Shown one piece after another: positions 25,834 to 33,233 of a stretch of DNA of 39,436 bases. The DNA is taken from NCBI GenBank assembly GCA_903909815.1, contig CAIVXG010000073.1:1-39436 (forward strand). The letters are read 5' to 3'. Numbering within the stretch: position 1 is the stretch's first letter; every line of letters starts with the position of its first letter. This DNA is from an uncultured beta proteobacterium. GTDB lineage: Bacteria; Pseudomonadota; Gammaproteobacteria; Burkholderiales; Burkholderiaceae_C. Position numbers and translations under genes: made by a program. Below the pieces are notes generated by a model, which was not told the origin of the DNA, searched no databases, and worked only from the letters and a program-made list of their open reading frames with translations.

Positions 25834-25922
25834 ATTCGTCAGCGCGAGCGCAGCGCGGCGATCCATGCTGGCGGACTACGATATTCGTGGATTGCCGCGT
25901 CGCTTCGCTCCTCGCAATGACG
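25834..25922. repeat. Dispersed palindromic repeat, copy 4
   Basis: ATTCGTCAGCGCGAG opens and CTCGCAATGACG closes the element, with GTGGATTGCCGCG inside. It sits between parE and parC, which share a strand. Confidence 0.8.
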
Positions 25923-25929
25923 GCCTGGC

Positions 25930-27912
25930 TTACACATCCACATCGACTGCATCGCCGTGCAACTCCATCAGCTCGCGCCGGGCCGCGGCTTCGCCCTTGC
26001 CCATGAGCTTGGTGATGAGGCATTCGGTCTGCAAAAAGTCCATGTCACCCAGTTGCACCGGCATCAGGCGGCGCGTGTCGGGATTCAGCGTCGTGTCCCA
26101 TAGCTGCAGCGCGTTCATCTCGCCCAGGCCCTTGAAGCGGCTGATGACGCACTTGTCGCGTGCAACGCCCTCCTTCACGCACTTGTCCAGAATCGCGTTC
26201 AGTTCGCCGTCGTCCAGCGCATAGGCCTTGGACGCGGGCTTTTTGCCGCGCGCCGGTGCGTCCACGCGAAACAGCGGTGGCCGCGCCACGTAGACGTGGC
26301 CGGTCTCTATGAGCTTGGGGAAGTGGCGAAAGAACAGCGTCAGCAGCAGCACCTGGATGTGCGAGCCGTCCACGTCGGCGTCCGACAGGATGCACACCTT
26401 GCCATAGCGCAGACCGCTCATGTCGGGGCTGTCGTTGGCCCCGTGCGGATCGACGCCGATGGCGACGGAGATGTCGTGAATTTCGTTGTTGGCGAAGAGC
26501 CGGTCGCGCTCCACTTCCCAGGTGTTGAGCACCTTGCCCCGCAGCGGCAATATGGCCTGGCTTTCCTTGTCGCGCCCCATCTTGGCGCTGCCCCCGGCCG
26601 AGTCACCCTCGACCAGAAACACCTCGTTGTAGGCCAGGTCGCGGCTCTCACAGTCGGTGAGCTTGCCCGGCAGCACGGCCACGCCCGAGCCCTTGCGCTT
26701 TTCCACTTTTTGCCCAGCCTTTTGGCGCGTCTGCGCTGCCTTGATGGCAAGCTCCGCCAGCTTCTTGCCGTACTCCACGTGCTGGTTCAACCACAGCTCG
26801 AGCGCGGGCCTCACAAAGCTGGACACCAGTCGCACGGCGTCGCGCGAATTCAGGCGCTCCTTGATCTGCCCCTGAAACTGCGGATCAAGGACCTTGGCCG
26901 AGAGCACGTAGCTGGCGCGCGCGAACACGTCCTCGGGCATGAGCTTCACACCCTTGGGCAACAGACTGTGCAACTCGATGAAGCCCTTCACAGCCGTGAA
27001 CAGGCCGTCGCGCAGGCCGCTTTCGTGCGTGCCGCCGGCGCTGGTGGGAATCAGGTTCACATAGCTCTCGCGCACCGGTTGTCCGTCTTCGGTGAAGGCC
27101 ACGCACCATTGCGCGCCCTCTCCTTCGGCATAGCTGTCGCTCTGAGCGTCGGCGAAACCCTCGGCCTCGAACAGCGGGATAACGGGCTCACCCGCGAGCG
27201 TCTGGCTCAGGTAGTCGCGCAGACCGCCCTTGAACAGCCAGGTCTGGACGTCGCGCGTCCGCTCGTTGGTCAATGTGACCGAGACCCCCGGCATCAGCAC
27301 CGCCTTGCTGCGCAGCAGATGCGTCAACTCCGTCATCGGCAGCACGGCGCTCTCGAAGTATTTGGGGTCGGGCCAGACGCGCACCGTGGTGCCGGACTTT
27401 CTGTCTCCCTCGGCAGCGGGGCGCAGCAGCAGAGGTTCGATCACATCGCCGCCCGAGAACACCAGGCGCGCCACCTGGCCTTCACGGTAGCTCGTAGCCT
27501 CCAGCCGTTTGGCCAGCGCGTTGGTCACGCTCACGCCCACGCCGTGCAGGCCGCCGGAGAAGCTGTAGGCGCCGCCCTTGCCCTTGTCGAACTTGCCACC
27601 GGCGTGCAGCCGCGTGAACACCAGTTCGATCACCGGCGCGTGCTCCTCCGGGTGCAGGCCAAAGGGAATGCCGCGTCCGTCGTCCTCGACGCTGACCGAG
27701 CCGTCGGCATGGAGTGTCACGCGGATTTTCTTGCCGTAGCCGCCCAGGGCTTCGTCGGCGGCGTTGTCCAGCACCTCCTGAATCACGTGCAAGGTGTTGT
27801 CGGTGCGGGTGTACATGCCCGGGCGCTGCTTCACCGGCTCCAGCCCCTTGAGCACGCGGATGGAACTTTCGGAATACTCGGGAGGGGAAATTGGATTGGG
27901 TTTGGTCGCCAT
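25930..27912 (-). CDS. parE: DNA topoisomerase IV subunit B
   Basis: The 660-residue protein has a GHKL ATPase domain with EVLDNAADEALGG, DDGRGIPFG and GGLHGVGVSVTNAL. The transducer domain follows near 230-400 and includes YVNLIPTSAGGTHESGLRDG. The TOPRIM domain contains EGDSAGGSAKMGRD and SDADVDGSHIQVLLLTLFFR. The C-terminal FKGLGEMNALQLWDTTLNP is the conserved ParE/GyrB tail. ParE hydrolyses ATP to drive strand passage by ParC. It precedes parC, separated by about 145 bases with a palindromic repeat. TACAAT on the minus strand (27926-27921) is a possible -10 box only about eight bases before the start codon. This is the topoisomerase, not the unrelated RelE/ParE toxin. Confidence 0.96.
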   Translation of the reverse strand: MATKPNPISPPEYSESSIRVLKGLEPVKQRPGMYTRTDNTLHVIQEVLDNAADEALGGYGKKIRVTLHADGSVSVEDDGRGIPFGLHPEEHAPVIELVFTRLHAGGKFDKGKGGAYSFSGGLHGVGVSVTNALAKRLEATSYREGQVARLVFSGGDVIEPLLLRPAAEGDRKSGTTVRVWPDPKYFESAVLPMTELTHLLRSKAVLMPGVSVTLTNERTRDVQTWLFKGGLRDYLSQTLAGEPVIPLFEAEGFADAQSDSYAEGEGAQWCVAFTEDGQPVRESYVNLIPTSAGGTHESGLRDGLFTAVKGFIELHSLLPKGVKLMPEDVFARASYVLSAKVLDPQFQGQIKERLNSRDAVRLVSSFVRPALELWLNQHVEYGKKLAELAIKAAQTRQKAGQKVEKRKGSGVAVLPGKLTDCESRDLAYNEVFLVEGDSAGGSAKMGRDKESQAILPLRGKVLNTWEVERDRLFANNEIHDISVAIGVDPHGANDSPDMSGLRYGKVCILSDADVDGSHIQVLLLTLFFRHFPKLIETGHVYVARPPLFRVDAPARGKKPASKAYALDDGELNAILDKCVKEGVARDKCVISRFKGLGEMNALQLWDTTLNPDTRRLMPVQLGDMDFLQTECLITKLMGKGEAAARRELMELHGDAVDVDV

Positions 27913-28021
27913 GGGGCTGGATTGTAGTGCGCTTTGACAAAATGACTGGATATATAAACAGTTAGCATCTCAAATACCGAGGTCGGCACCAGGCGCTTGC
28001 CGGATTGGGTACAGTCGGGAG

Positions 28022-29242
28022 ATGTCTTCCCGTCGTTCCCCACTCTCCCTCACCCAGGTGCTGATCTGCGGCGCCGCCATCGTTACCCTCTCCATGGGCG
28101 TGCGCCACGGCTTTGGCCTGTGGCTGGGGCCTCTGACGCAGACCCGTGGCTGGACGCGCGAAACTTTTTCCTTTGCCCTGGCCATACAAAATCTGTCCTG
28201 GGGCGTCACCGGCATTTTTGCCGGGATGCTGGCCGACCGGCTGGGCGCCTTGCGCGTCATCGTGGGCGGCTCGGTGCTGTACGCGCTGGGCCTGCTGGGC
28301 ATGGCCTACGCCGACACGCCCTTGGCGTTTTGGGCCTGCACCGGACTGTTGATCGGCATGGCACAGGCGGGAACGACTTACGCCGTGGTTTACGGCGTGA
28401 TCGGGCGCAATGTCAGCGCCGAAAAGCGTTCCTGGGCCATGGGCGTGGCCGCAGCAGCCGGCTCTTTCGGCCAGTTTCTGATGGTGCCGACCGAGGGTTT
28501 TCTGATTTCGCAATTCGGCTGGCAGCAGGCCCTGATGGGCTTGGCCATGGCCGCGCTGCTGATGGCACCGCTGGCCTGGGGCTTGCGCGAGCCGGGGTTC
28601 AGCGGCGGCGCCACCCCCCAGCGCCAGCAGTCGATTGGCCAGGCGCTGAAAGAGGCCTTCAAATACCCGAGCTTTCAACTGCTGATGGCGGGCTACTTCG
28701 TCTGCGGCTTTCAGGTCGTGTTCATCGGCGTTCATTTGCCCAGCTACCTGCGCGACAAGGGCCTGTCACCCCAGGTCGCAAGCTACGCATTGGCGCTGAT
28801 CGGACTGTTCAACGTGTTCGGCACCTACGCCGCAGGCGTGCTGGGCCAACGCCTGCCCAAAAAGAACATCCTGGCCTTCATCTATCTGGCGCGCGCATTG
28901 GTCATCAGCGTGTTCCTGCTGGCGCCGCTGAGTCCCATGAGCGTGTACGTGTTTGCCAGCGTCATGGGGCTGCTGTGGCTGTCCACGGTGCCACCCACGA
29001 ACGCCGCGGTGGCGCAAATCTTTGGCGTGGCGCACCTGTCCATGCTCAGCGGCTTTGTATTCTTCAGCCATCAGATCGGCTCGTTCCTGGGTGCCTGGCT
29101 GGGCGGCTATTTGTACGACCGCAGCGGCAGCTACGACATCGTCTGGTATATCGCGATCGCGCTCGGGTTCTTTGGCGCCCTGATCAATCTGCCGGTGCGC
29201 GAAACCAGCATCGTGCGGCCCTCGGCCCAGGCCGTGGGATGA
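28022..29242 (+). CDS. MFS transporter
   Basis: The 406-residue protein has about twelve membrane segments. The loop 2-3 signature is GMLADRLGALRVIVGG (GxLaDRxGxrxvi), typical of the major facilitator superfamily. FYVVYGVIG-like (TYAVVYGVIGRNVSAEKRSWAMG) matches the conserved region of the monocarboxylate/oxalate-formate-type subgroup. The central loop lies near residue 200. Substrate unknown; organic anions are typical for relatives. It starts 110 bases from parE in the opposite direction, and its stop overlaps the next small gene as ATGA. Confidence 0.87.
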   Translation: MSSRRSPLSLTQVLICGAAIVTLSMGVRHGFGLWLGPLTQTRGWTRETFSFALAIQNLSWGVTGIFAGMLADRLGALRVIVGGSVLYALGLLGMAYADTPLAFWACTGLLIGMAQAGTTYAVVYGVIGRNVSAEKRSWAMGVAAAAGSFGQFLMVPTEGFLISQFGWQQALMGLAMAALLMAPLAWGLREPGFSGGATPQRQQSIGQALKEAFKYPSFQLLMAGYFVCGFQVVFIGVHLPSYLRDKGLSPQVASYALALIGLFNVFGTYAAGVLGQRLPKKNILAFIYLARALVISVFLLAPLSPMSVYVFASVMGLLWLSTVPPTNAAVAQIFGVAHLSMLSGFVFFSHQIGSFLGAWLGGYLYDRSGSYDIVWYIAIALGFFGALINLPVRETSIVRPSAQAVG

Positions 29243-29376
29243 AACGCCCGCCCTGCTGGCTGATGCGAACGGCAGCATGGACCGTGGCGCTGCTGCTGCT
29301 GGCAGCGGTGTTTGTGGCCTACACCCGACCCGAATTCATGTTGACCCTGGCCAACCAAATCTGGGCCTGCTTTTAG
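29239..29376 (+). CDS. 45-residue single-span membrane protein
   Basis: This small frame begins at ATG 29239, overlapping the MFS stop as ATGA, and ends at 29376. It reads MKRPPCWLMRTAAWTVALL followed by LLAAVFVAYTRPEFML and a short tail ending WACF. One hydrophobic helix of about 18 residues is flanked by positive residues at the N-terminus, so an N-in orientation is likely. I do not recognise the family. The overlap and the strand suggest cotranslation with the transporter. It could instead be a chance frame, though the hydrophobic pattern argues for a real peptide. Confidence 0.5.
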   Translation: MKRPPCWLMRTAAWTVALLLLAAVFVAYTRPEFMLTLANQIWACF

Positions 29377-29386
29377 CCCCGCACGC

Positions 29387-29977
29387 ATGAACATGACCCA
29401 CGCGCCCGCACCCCACGACGCGCTCCCGCCATCGGAGTGGGTGCAGCGCTGGTCGCACCTATGCCCACCGGGCGGCTCGGTGCTGGACGTGGCCTGCGGC
29501 CACGGTCGGCACCTGCGCTGGTTTAGTCAGCGCCAGCACCCCGTCACGGGCATAGACCGGTCTGCCGATGCGATCGAGTCCGCAGCGCCCTGGGGCGAGG
29601 CGGTCCAGGCCGACATCGAGCACGGTCCCTGGCCCCTGATGGCGCACGGACAGGCTCGGCAGTTCGATGTTGTGGTGGTGACGAACTACCTTTGGCGTGC
29701 GCTGTTCCCGGTGCTGCTGCAAAGCCTGGCCCCAGGCGGCGTGCTGATTTATGAGACTTTTGCCGCAGGCAACGACAGCGTGGGCAAGCCGTCACGCGCA
29801 GATTTTTTGCTGCGCCCAGGCGAGCTGCTGCGACTGTGCGCAGACCTGCGCGTCGTTGCCTTTGAGGACGGATTTATCGACTCCCCGGCGCGCTTTGTGC
29901 AGCGCATCGTGGCGGTGCGCGAGTCCGTGAACGGTGAGCAACCCATGCGCTACTTGCTGCGCCGTGGACCCGAATAA
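29387..29977 (+). CDS. Class I SAM-dependent methyltransferase
   Basis: The 196-residue protein has the SAM-binding motif SVLDVACGHGRHLRWF (about 31-46), motif II GIDRSADAI, and motif IV with VVVTNYLWRALFPVLLQSLAPGGVLIYETF. This is a Rossmann-fold methyltransferase of the TehB/Methyltransf_25 type. LWR after the Asn-Tyr pair is reminiscent of small-molecule or thiol methyltransferases, but the substrate is unknown. It begins ten bases after the 45-residue gene, so the MFS gene, the small gene and this gene probably form one transcript. Confidence 0.82.
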   Translation: MNMTHAPAPHDALPPSEWVQRWSHLCPPGGSVLDVACGHGRHLRWFSQRQHPVTGIDRSADAIESAAPWGEAVQADIEHGPWPLMAHGQARQFDVVVVTNYLWRALFPVLLQSLAPGGVLIYETFAAGNDSVGKPSRADFLLRPGELLRLCADLRVVAFEDGFIDSPARFVQRIVAVRESVNGEQPMRYLLRRGPE

Positions 29978-29992
29978 GCTCCTCCAGAGGGT

Positions 29993-29998
29993 ACAATC
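29993..29998 (+). promoter_or_regulatory. Possible -10 element before the Rieske oxygenase gene
   Basis: TACAAT within GGGTACAATCC fits a sigma70 -10 box; no good -35 box was found. The leader that follows holds a small hairpin, CCCCT-TCAT-AGGGG, before ATG 30090. Confidence 0.35.
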
Positions 29999-30089
29999 CA
30001 CCGCCCGTCGCTCAAGCGCCGGCTTCACTTTCCCGCGCCACGGCGCCTACCTGCCCCTTCATAGGGGGAGTCTCTAGGTCAAGACACTC

Positions 30090-31214
30090 ATGTCTGATTT
30101 AAGTCTTCAACTGCAGCAGGCCTCGAGCCAACTACCAGTTTCAAGTTACTTTGACGAAGCGCTGTTCCAGCGCGAGCTGCAGCGCGTGTTTGCACGCGGG
30201 CCTCGCTATCTCGGGCATCAACTCGCCGTTCCCAACCTGGGCGACTACTACGCCCTGCCCCAGGAGGGCGAGGGCCGGGCCCTGGTGCGCACGCCCAAGG
30301 GAGTGGAGCTCGTCTCCAACGTGTGCCGCCATCGCCAGGCCATCATGCTCAAGGGGCGCGGCTCCTTGCTGGACACGCAAAAAGGCAGCGCCGGCGGTAA
30401 CATCGTGTGCCCACTGCACCGCTGGACCTACCAGCCCGACGGCCAGCTGCTGGGTGCGCCGCACTTTGCCCACGACCCCTGCCTGAACCTGAACAACTAC
30501 GCGCTGCGTGAGTGGAACGGCCTGCTGTTTGAAGACAACGGTCGCGACATCGCGGCCGATCTGGCCGGTATGGGGCCGCGCGCCGAGCTCGACTTTTCCG
30601 GCTTCGCGCTGGACCGGGTGGAACTGCACGAGTGCAACTACAACTGGAAGACCTTCATCGAGGTCTATCTGGAGGACTACCACGTGGGACCCTTCCATCC
30701 GGGACTGGGACACTTCGTTACTTGCGACGACCTGCGCTGGGAATTCAAGGAAAACTACTCGGTGCAAACCGTGGGTGTGTCCAAAGATTTCTCACGACCC
30801 GGCTCACCCGTGTACCAGCGCTGGCAGGAGGCGCTGTTGAAGTACCGCAACGGACAGGCGCCCGAGCGCGGCGCGATCTGGCTCACCTACTACCCGCACA
30901 TCATGGTGGAGTGGTACCCGCACGTGCTCACAGTCTCCACGTTGCACCCCATCGGCCCGGACCGCACGCTGAACCAGGTGGAGTTCTACTATCCGGAAGA
31001 AATCGTTGCGTTCGAGCGTGAATTCGTCGAAGCGCAGCAGGCCGCCTACATGGAAACCTGCATCGAGGACGACGAGATCGGCGAACGCATGGACGCGGGT
31101 CGCCGCGCGCTGCTGGCGCGCGGCGACAACGAAGTCGGGCCTTATCAGAGCCCGATGGAAGACGGCATGCAGCAGTTTCACGAGTGGTACCGCGCCGCCA
31201 TGGCCGCAGCATGA
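30090..31214 (+). CDS. Rieske non-heme iron oxygenase, alpha-subunit type
   Basis: The 374-residue protein has a Rieske [2Fe-2S] site with Cys79 and His81 (VCRHR) and Cys107 and His110 (VCPLHRW). A mononuclear iron site follows with His198 and His203 in NWKTFIEVYLEDYHVGPFHP; the acidic residue bridging the centres is in the same block. These enzymes hydroxylate or demethylate aromatic or related substrates with electrons from a separate reductase. No beta subunit, ferredoxin or reductase gene is adjacent, so it resembles the single-component type of the broader family. The substrate cannot be inferred. It stands alone after a 112-base gap, with an EamA gene 65 bases downstream. Confidence 0.9.
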   Translation: MSDLSLQLQQASSQLPVSSYFDEALFQRELQRVFARGPRYLGHQLAVPNLGDYYALPQEGEGRALVRTPKGVELVSNVCRHRQAIMLKGRGSLLDTQKGSAGGNIVCPLHRWTYQPDGQLLGAPHFAHDPCLNLNNYALREWNGLLFEDNGRDIAADLAGMGPRAELDFSGFALDRVELHECNYNWKTFIEVYLEDYHVGPFHPGLGHFVTCDDLRWEFKENYSVQTVGVSKDFSRPGSPVYQRWQEALLKYRNGQAPERGAIWLTYYPHIMVEWYPHVLTVSTLHPIGPDRTLNQVEFYYPEEIVAFEREFVEAQQAAYMETCIEDDEIGERMDAGRRALLARGDNEVGPYQSPMEDGMQQFHEWYRAAMAAA

Positions 31215-31279
31215 GCCGGGGCCCGGACCGGCGCCGTGCCGCCTCACCTGAAGTCGCTCCCACTTATTGAAGCGCAGCC

Positions 31280-32170
31280 ATGCAGTCTCTGTGGATGGTC
31301 CTGGCCGCGTTCTTCTTCGCCACCATGGGGGTCGGTATCAAGGTCGCATCCGCCAGCTTCAATACGTCCGAACTGGTGTTCTACCGTGGCTTGGTGAGCG
31401 TGGTTTTCATGGCGATCGTGGTGCTGTCGCGTGGGCGCGGTCTGCGCACCCCTGTTCCGATGATGCACGCCTGGCGCAGCGTGATAGGTGTGCTGTCTCT
31501 GGGTGCCTGGTTCTTTTCCATCGCCCACCTGCCACTGGCCACCGCCATGACGCTGAACTACATGAGCGGGATCTGGATCGCGGCCTTCATCGTCGGTGGA
31601 GCGATCCTGTACGGACAGAACGGGCAGCGCCAAGGGCCGTTGCTGCTCACCGTGCTCGCAGGCTTTGTCGGAGTCGTGTTGATGCTGCGCCCCACGATCG
31701 AACAAAACCAGCTCTTTGCCGGCCTGATCGGACTGCTGTCTGGCATCGCCTCGGCCATGGCCTACCTGCAGGTCACGGCGCTGGGGCGCGTGGGCGAACC
31801 CGAGGACCGCACTGTGTTCTACTTTGCCGTGTCCACCACCCTCGGTGGCGCCCTGGGACTGATGCTCACCGGCTTTTCTCCCTGGGATAAGGTGACCTGG
31901 CAGGCCGCCGCCTGGATCGTTCCGATCGGACTTCTGGCCTCAGCCGGCCAGTGGTGCATGACGCGCGCCTACAGCCAGGGCGCCACGCTGGTTGTAGCCA
32001 ATTTGCAATACTCGGGCATCGTGTTTGCCACCATGTACAGCGTGCTGTTATTCGGCGACCAGATTCCCTTCATGGGCTGGTTGGGCATGATTCTGATCGT
32101 GTCCAGCGGCATCGCCGCCACCGCCTTGCGAACGCGGATTTTTCCAGATACTCCCGCCGAAAATCACTAA
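31280..32170 (+). CDS. EamA/DMT-family exporter
   Basis: The 296-residue protein has about ten hydrophobic segments in two five-helix halves, the pattern of the drug/metabolite transporter superfamily. FYRGLVSVVFMAIVVLSRG is the first EamA module, and ARAYSQGATLVVANLQYSG-like (TRAYSQGATLVVANLQYSG) is the second. Family members export amino acids and metabolites; the substrate is unknown. It follows the Rieske gene by 65 bases and precedes the sulfurtransferase by 16 bases, so all three may share a transcript. Confidence 0.87.
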   Translation: MQSLWMVLAAFFFATMGVGIKVASASFNTSELVFYRGLVSVVFMAIVVLSRGRGLRTPVPMMHAWRSVIGVLSLGAWFFSIAHLPLATAMTLNYMSGIWIAAFIVGGAILYGQNGQRQGPLLLTVLAGFVGVVLMLRPTIEQNQLFAGLIGLLSGIASAMAYLQVTALGRVGEPEDRTVFYFAVSTTLGGALGLMLTGFSPWDKVTWQAAAWIVPIGLLASAGQWCMTRAYSQGATLVVANLQYSGIVFATMYSVLLFGDQIPFMGWLGMILIVSSGIAATALRTRIFPDTPAENH

Positions 32171-32186
32171 ATTCACTTAATTGGAT

Positions 32187-33047
32187 ATGACCTACACCAC
32201 CCTTATCTCCGCAGATCAACTGCAATCCATGATGCACGCGGGTCAACCGCTGCGCGTGTTCGACGCCAGCTTCGAACTGATGAATCCGGCGGCGGGAGAA
32301 CTGCAGTACCAGGACGCCCACATCCCGGGTGCGGTCTACGCCCATCTGGACACGGCCCTGAGCGCCAAGGGCGAGGTAACAGCAGCCTCGGGCGGGCGGC
32401 ACCCTTTGCCTTCGCGCGAAAGATTTGCTGCCTGGCTCAGCAGCGTGGGTTTCGCCAACGACATGCAGGCCGTGGTCTACGATCGTCAGGGGGCCAACTA
32501 TTGCGGTCGCCTGTGGTGGATGCTCAAGTGGGCCGGGCATGATGCCGTAGCGGTGCTGGACGGAGGCTTGCAGGCCTGGCTGGGGGCCGGTGGTGCAGTA
32601 ACTTCTGGCATCGATGCACCGACTGCCCCGTCGCACTTTTCCCTGAGAGCAGAGCTGCGCACACTGGCCACGACCAGCAGCGTTGCGGCGAACGTGGGAC
32701 GCCCCACGCAAACCCTGATCGACGCCCGCGGCGAGCCACGATTTCGTGGCGAGGTGGAGCCGCTGGACCCGGTCGCCGGCCACATTCCGGGGGCGCTGAA
32801 CCGCCCCTTTGGCCTGAACATCGGCGCCGAAGGAAAGTTCAAGCCCGCAGCACAATTGCGTGCCGAGTTCGAGCGTCTGCTGGCCGGGCGGGATCCGGCC
32901 ACGGTGGTACACCACTGCGGCAGCGGCGTCAGCGCCATACCCAATCTTCTCGCCATGGAAGTCGCGGGGCTGGGCACTAGCGCACTGTACGCGGGCAGTT
33001 GGAGCGAGTGGTGCAGCGACTCTACGCGCCCGGTGGCGCAGGGCTAA
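32187..33047 (+). CDS. sseA: Two-domain rhodanese-type sulfurtransferase (SseA-like)
   Basis: The 286-residue protein has two rhodanese domains. The first carries RVFDASFEL, HIPGAVYAHLD and YDRQGANYCGRLWWML. The second carries LIDARGEPRFRGEVEPLDPVAGHIPGALNRP and the active loop HHCGSGVSAIPN with Cys244. The CGSGVxA loop is typical of 3-mercaptopyruvate sulfurtransferases (SseA type) rather than thiosulfate rhodaneses, whose loop is usually CRKGV/T-like. Transfer of sulfur to thiols or cyanide is expected. ATG 32187 is preferred over TTG 32181. The inactive-looking first domain keeps Cys106 in YCGR, which is common. Confidence 0.88.
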   Translation: MTYTTLISADQLQSMMHAGQPLRVFDASFELMNPAAGELQYQDAHIPGAVYAHLDTALSAKGEVTAASGGRHPLPSRERFAAWLSSVGFANDMQAVVYDRQGANYCGRLWWMLKWAGHDAVAVLDGGLQAWLGAGGAVTSGIDAPTAPSHFSLRAELRTLATTSSVAANVGRPTQTLIDARGEPRFRGEVEPLDPVAGHIPGALNRPFGLNIGAEGKFKPAAQLRAEFERLLAGRDPATVVHHCGSGVSAIPNLLAMEVAGLGTSALYAGSWSEWCSDSTRPVAQG

Positions 33048-33054
33048 AAATGGC

Positions 33055-33135
33055 TACCCCCACGCTCCGCACTATGTGTCGTCGCTGCCCCCCGAGGGGG
33101 CGCAGGCCTTCCTTGGGGCGACGCTGCGCAGCGCA
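33055..33135. repeat. C/G-rich dispersed repeat between sseA and rlhA
   Basis: The stretch contains TACCCCCACGCTCC, then TCGCTGCCCCCCGAGGGGGC at 33082-33101, identical to part of the valS insertion, and CTTGGGGCG with the palindrome GCTGCGCAGC. This arrangement is typical of Comamonadaceae-type intergenic repeats as I remember them; the exact match to valS is seen directly. Function unknown. Confidence 0.6.
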
Positions 33136-33233
33136 GTGCGCGCCGCTGTACAGTGAAGCAGCGTCATTGCCGCCCATTGCCTGGTTCGCTTCGCAGTCCA
33201 ACGGCTCCGGGCGGCCCGGCGCGCGGCCTGATC

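Noticed and set aside
25930-27912. ParE as a toxin of a toxin-antitoxin pair
   Set aside because: GHKL ATPase and TOPRIM motifs show it is the topoisomerase IV subunit.
26296-27927. Long plus-strand open frame (543 codons) opposite parE
   Set aside because: It is antisense to a clearly real gene; the composition is His/Ala/Gln/Leu-rich, as expected from the complement of GC-rich coding DNA, and no protein family is recognisable.
27934-27956. TTGACA followed by TATATA as a promoter for the MFS gene
   Set aside because: The spacing is only about 11 bases, too short for a sigma70 promoter.
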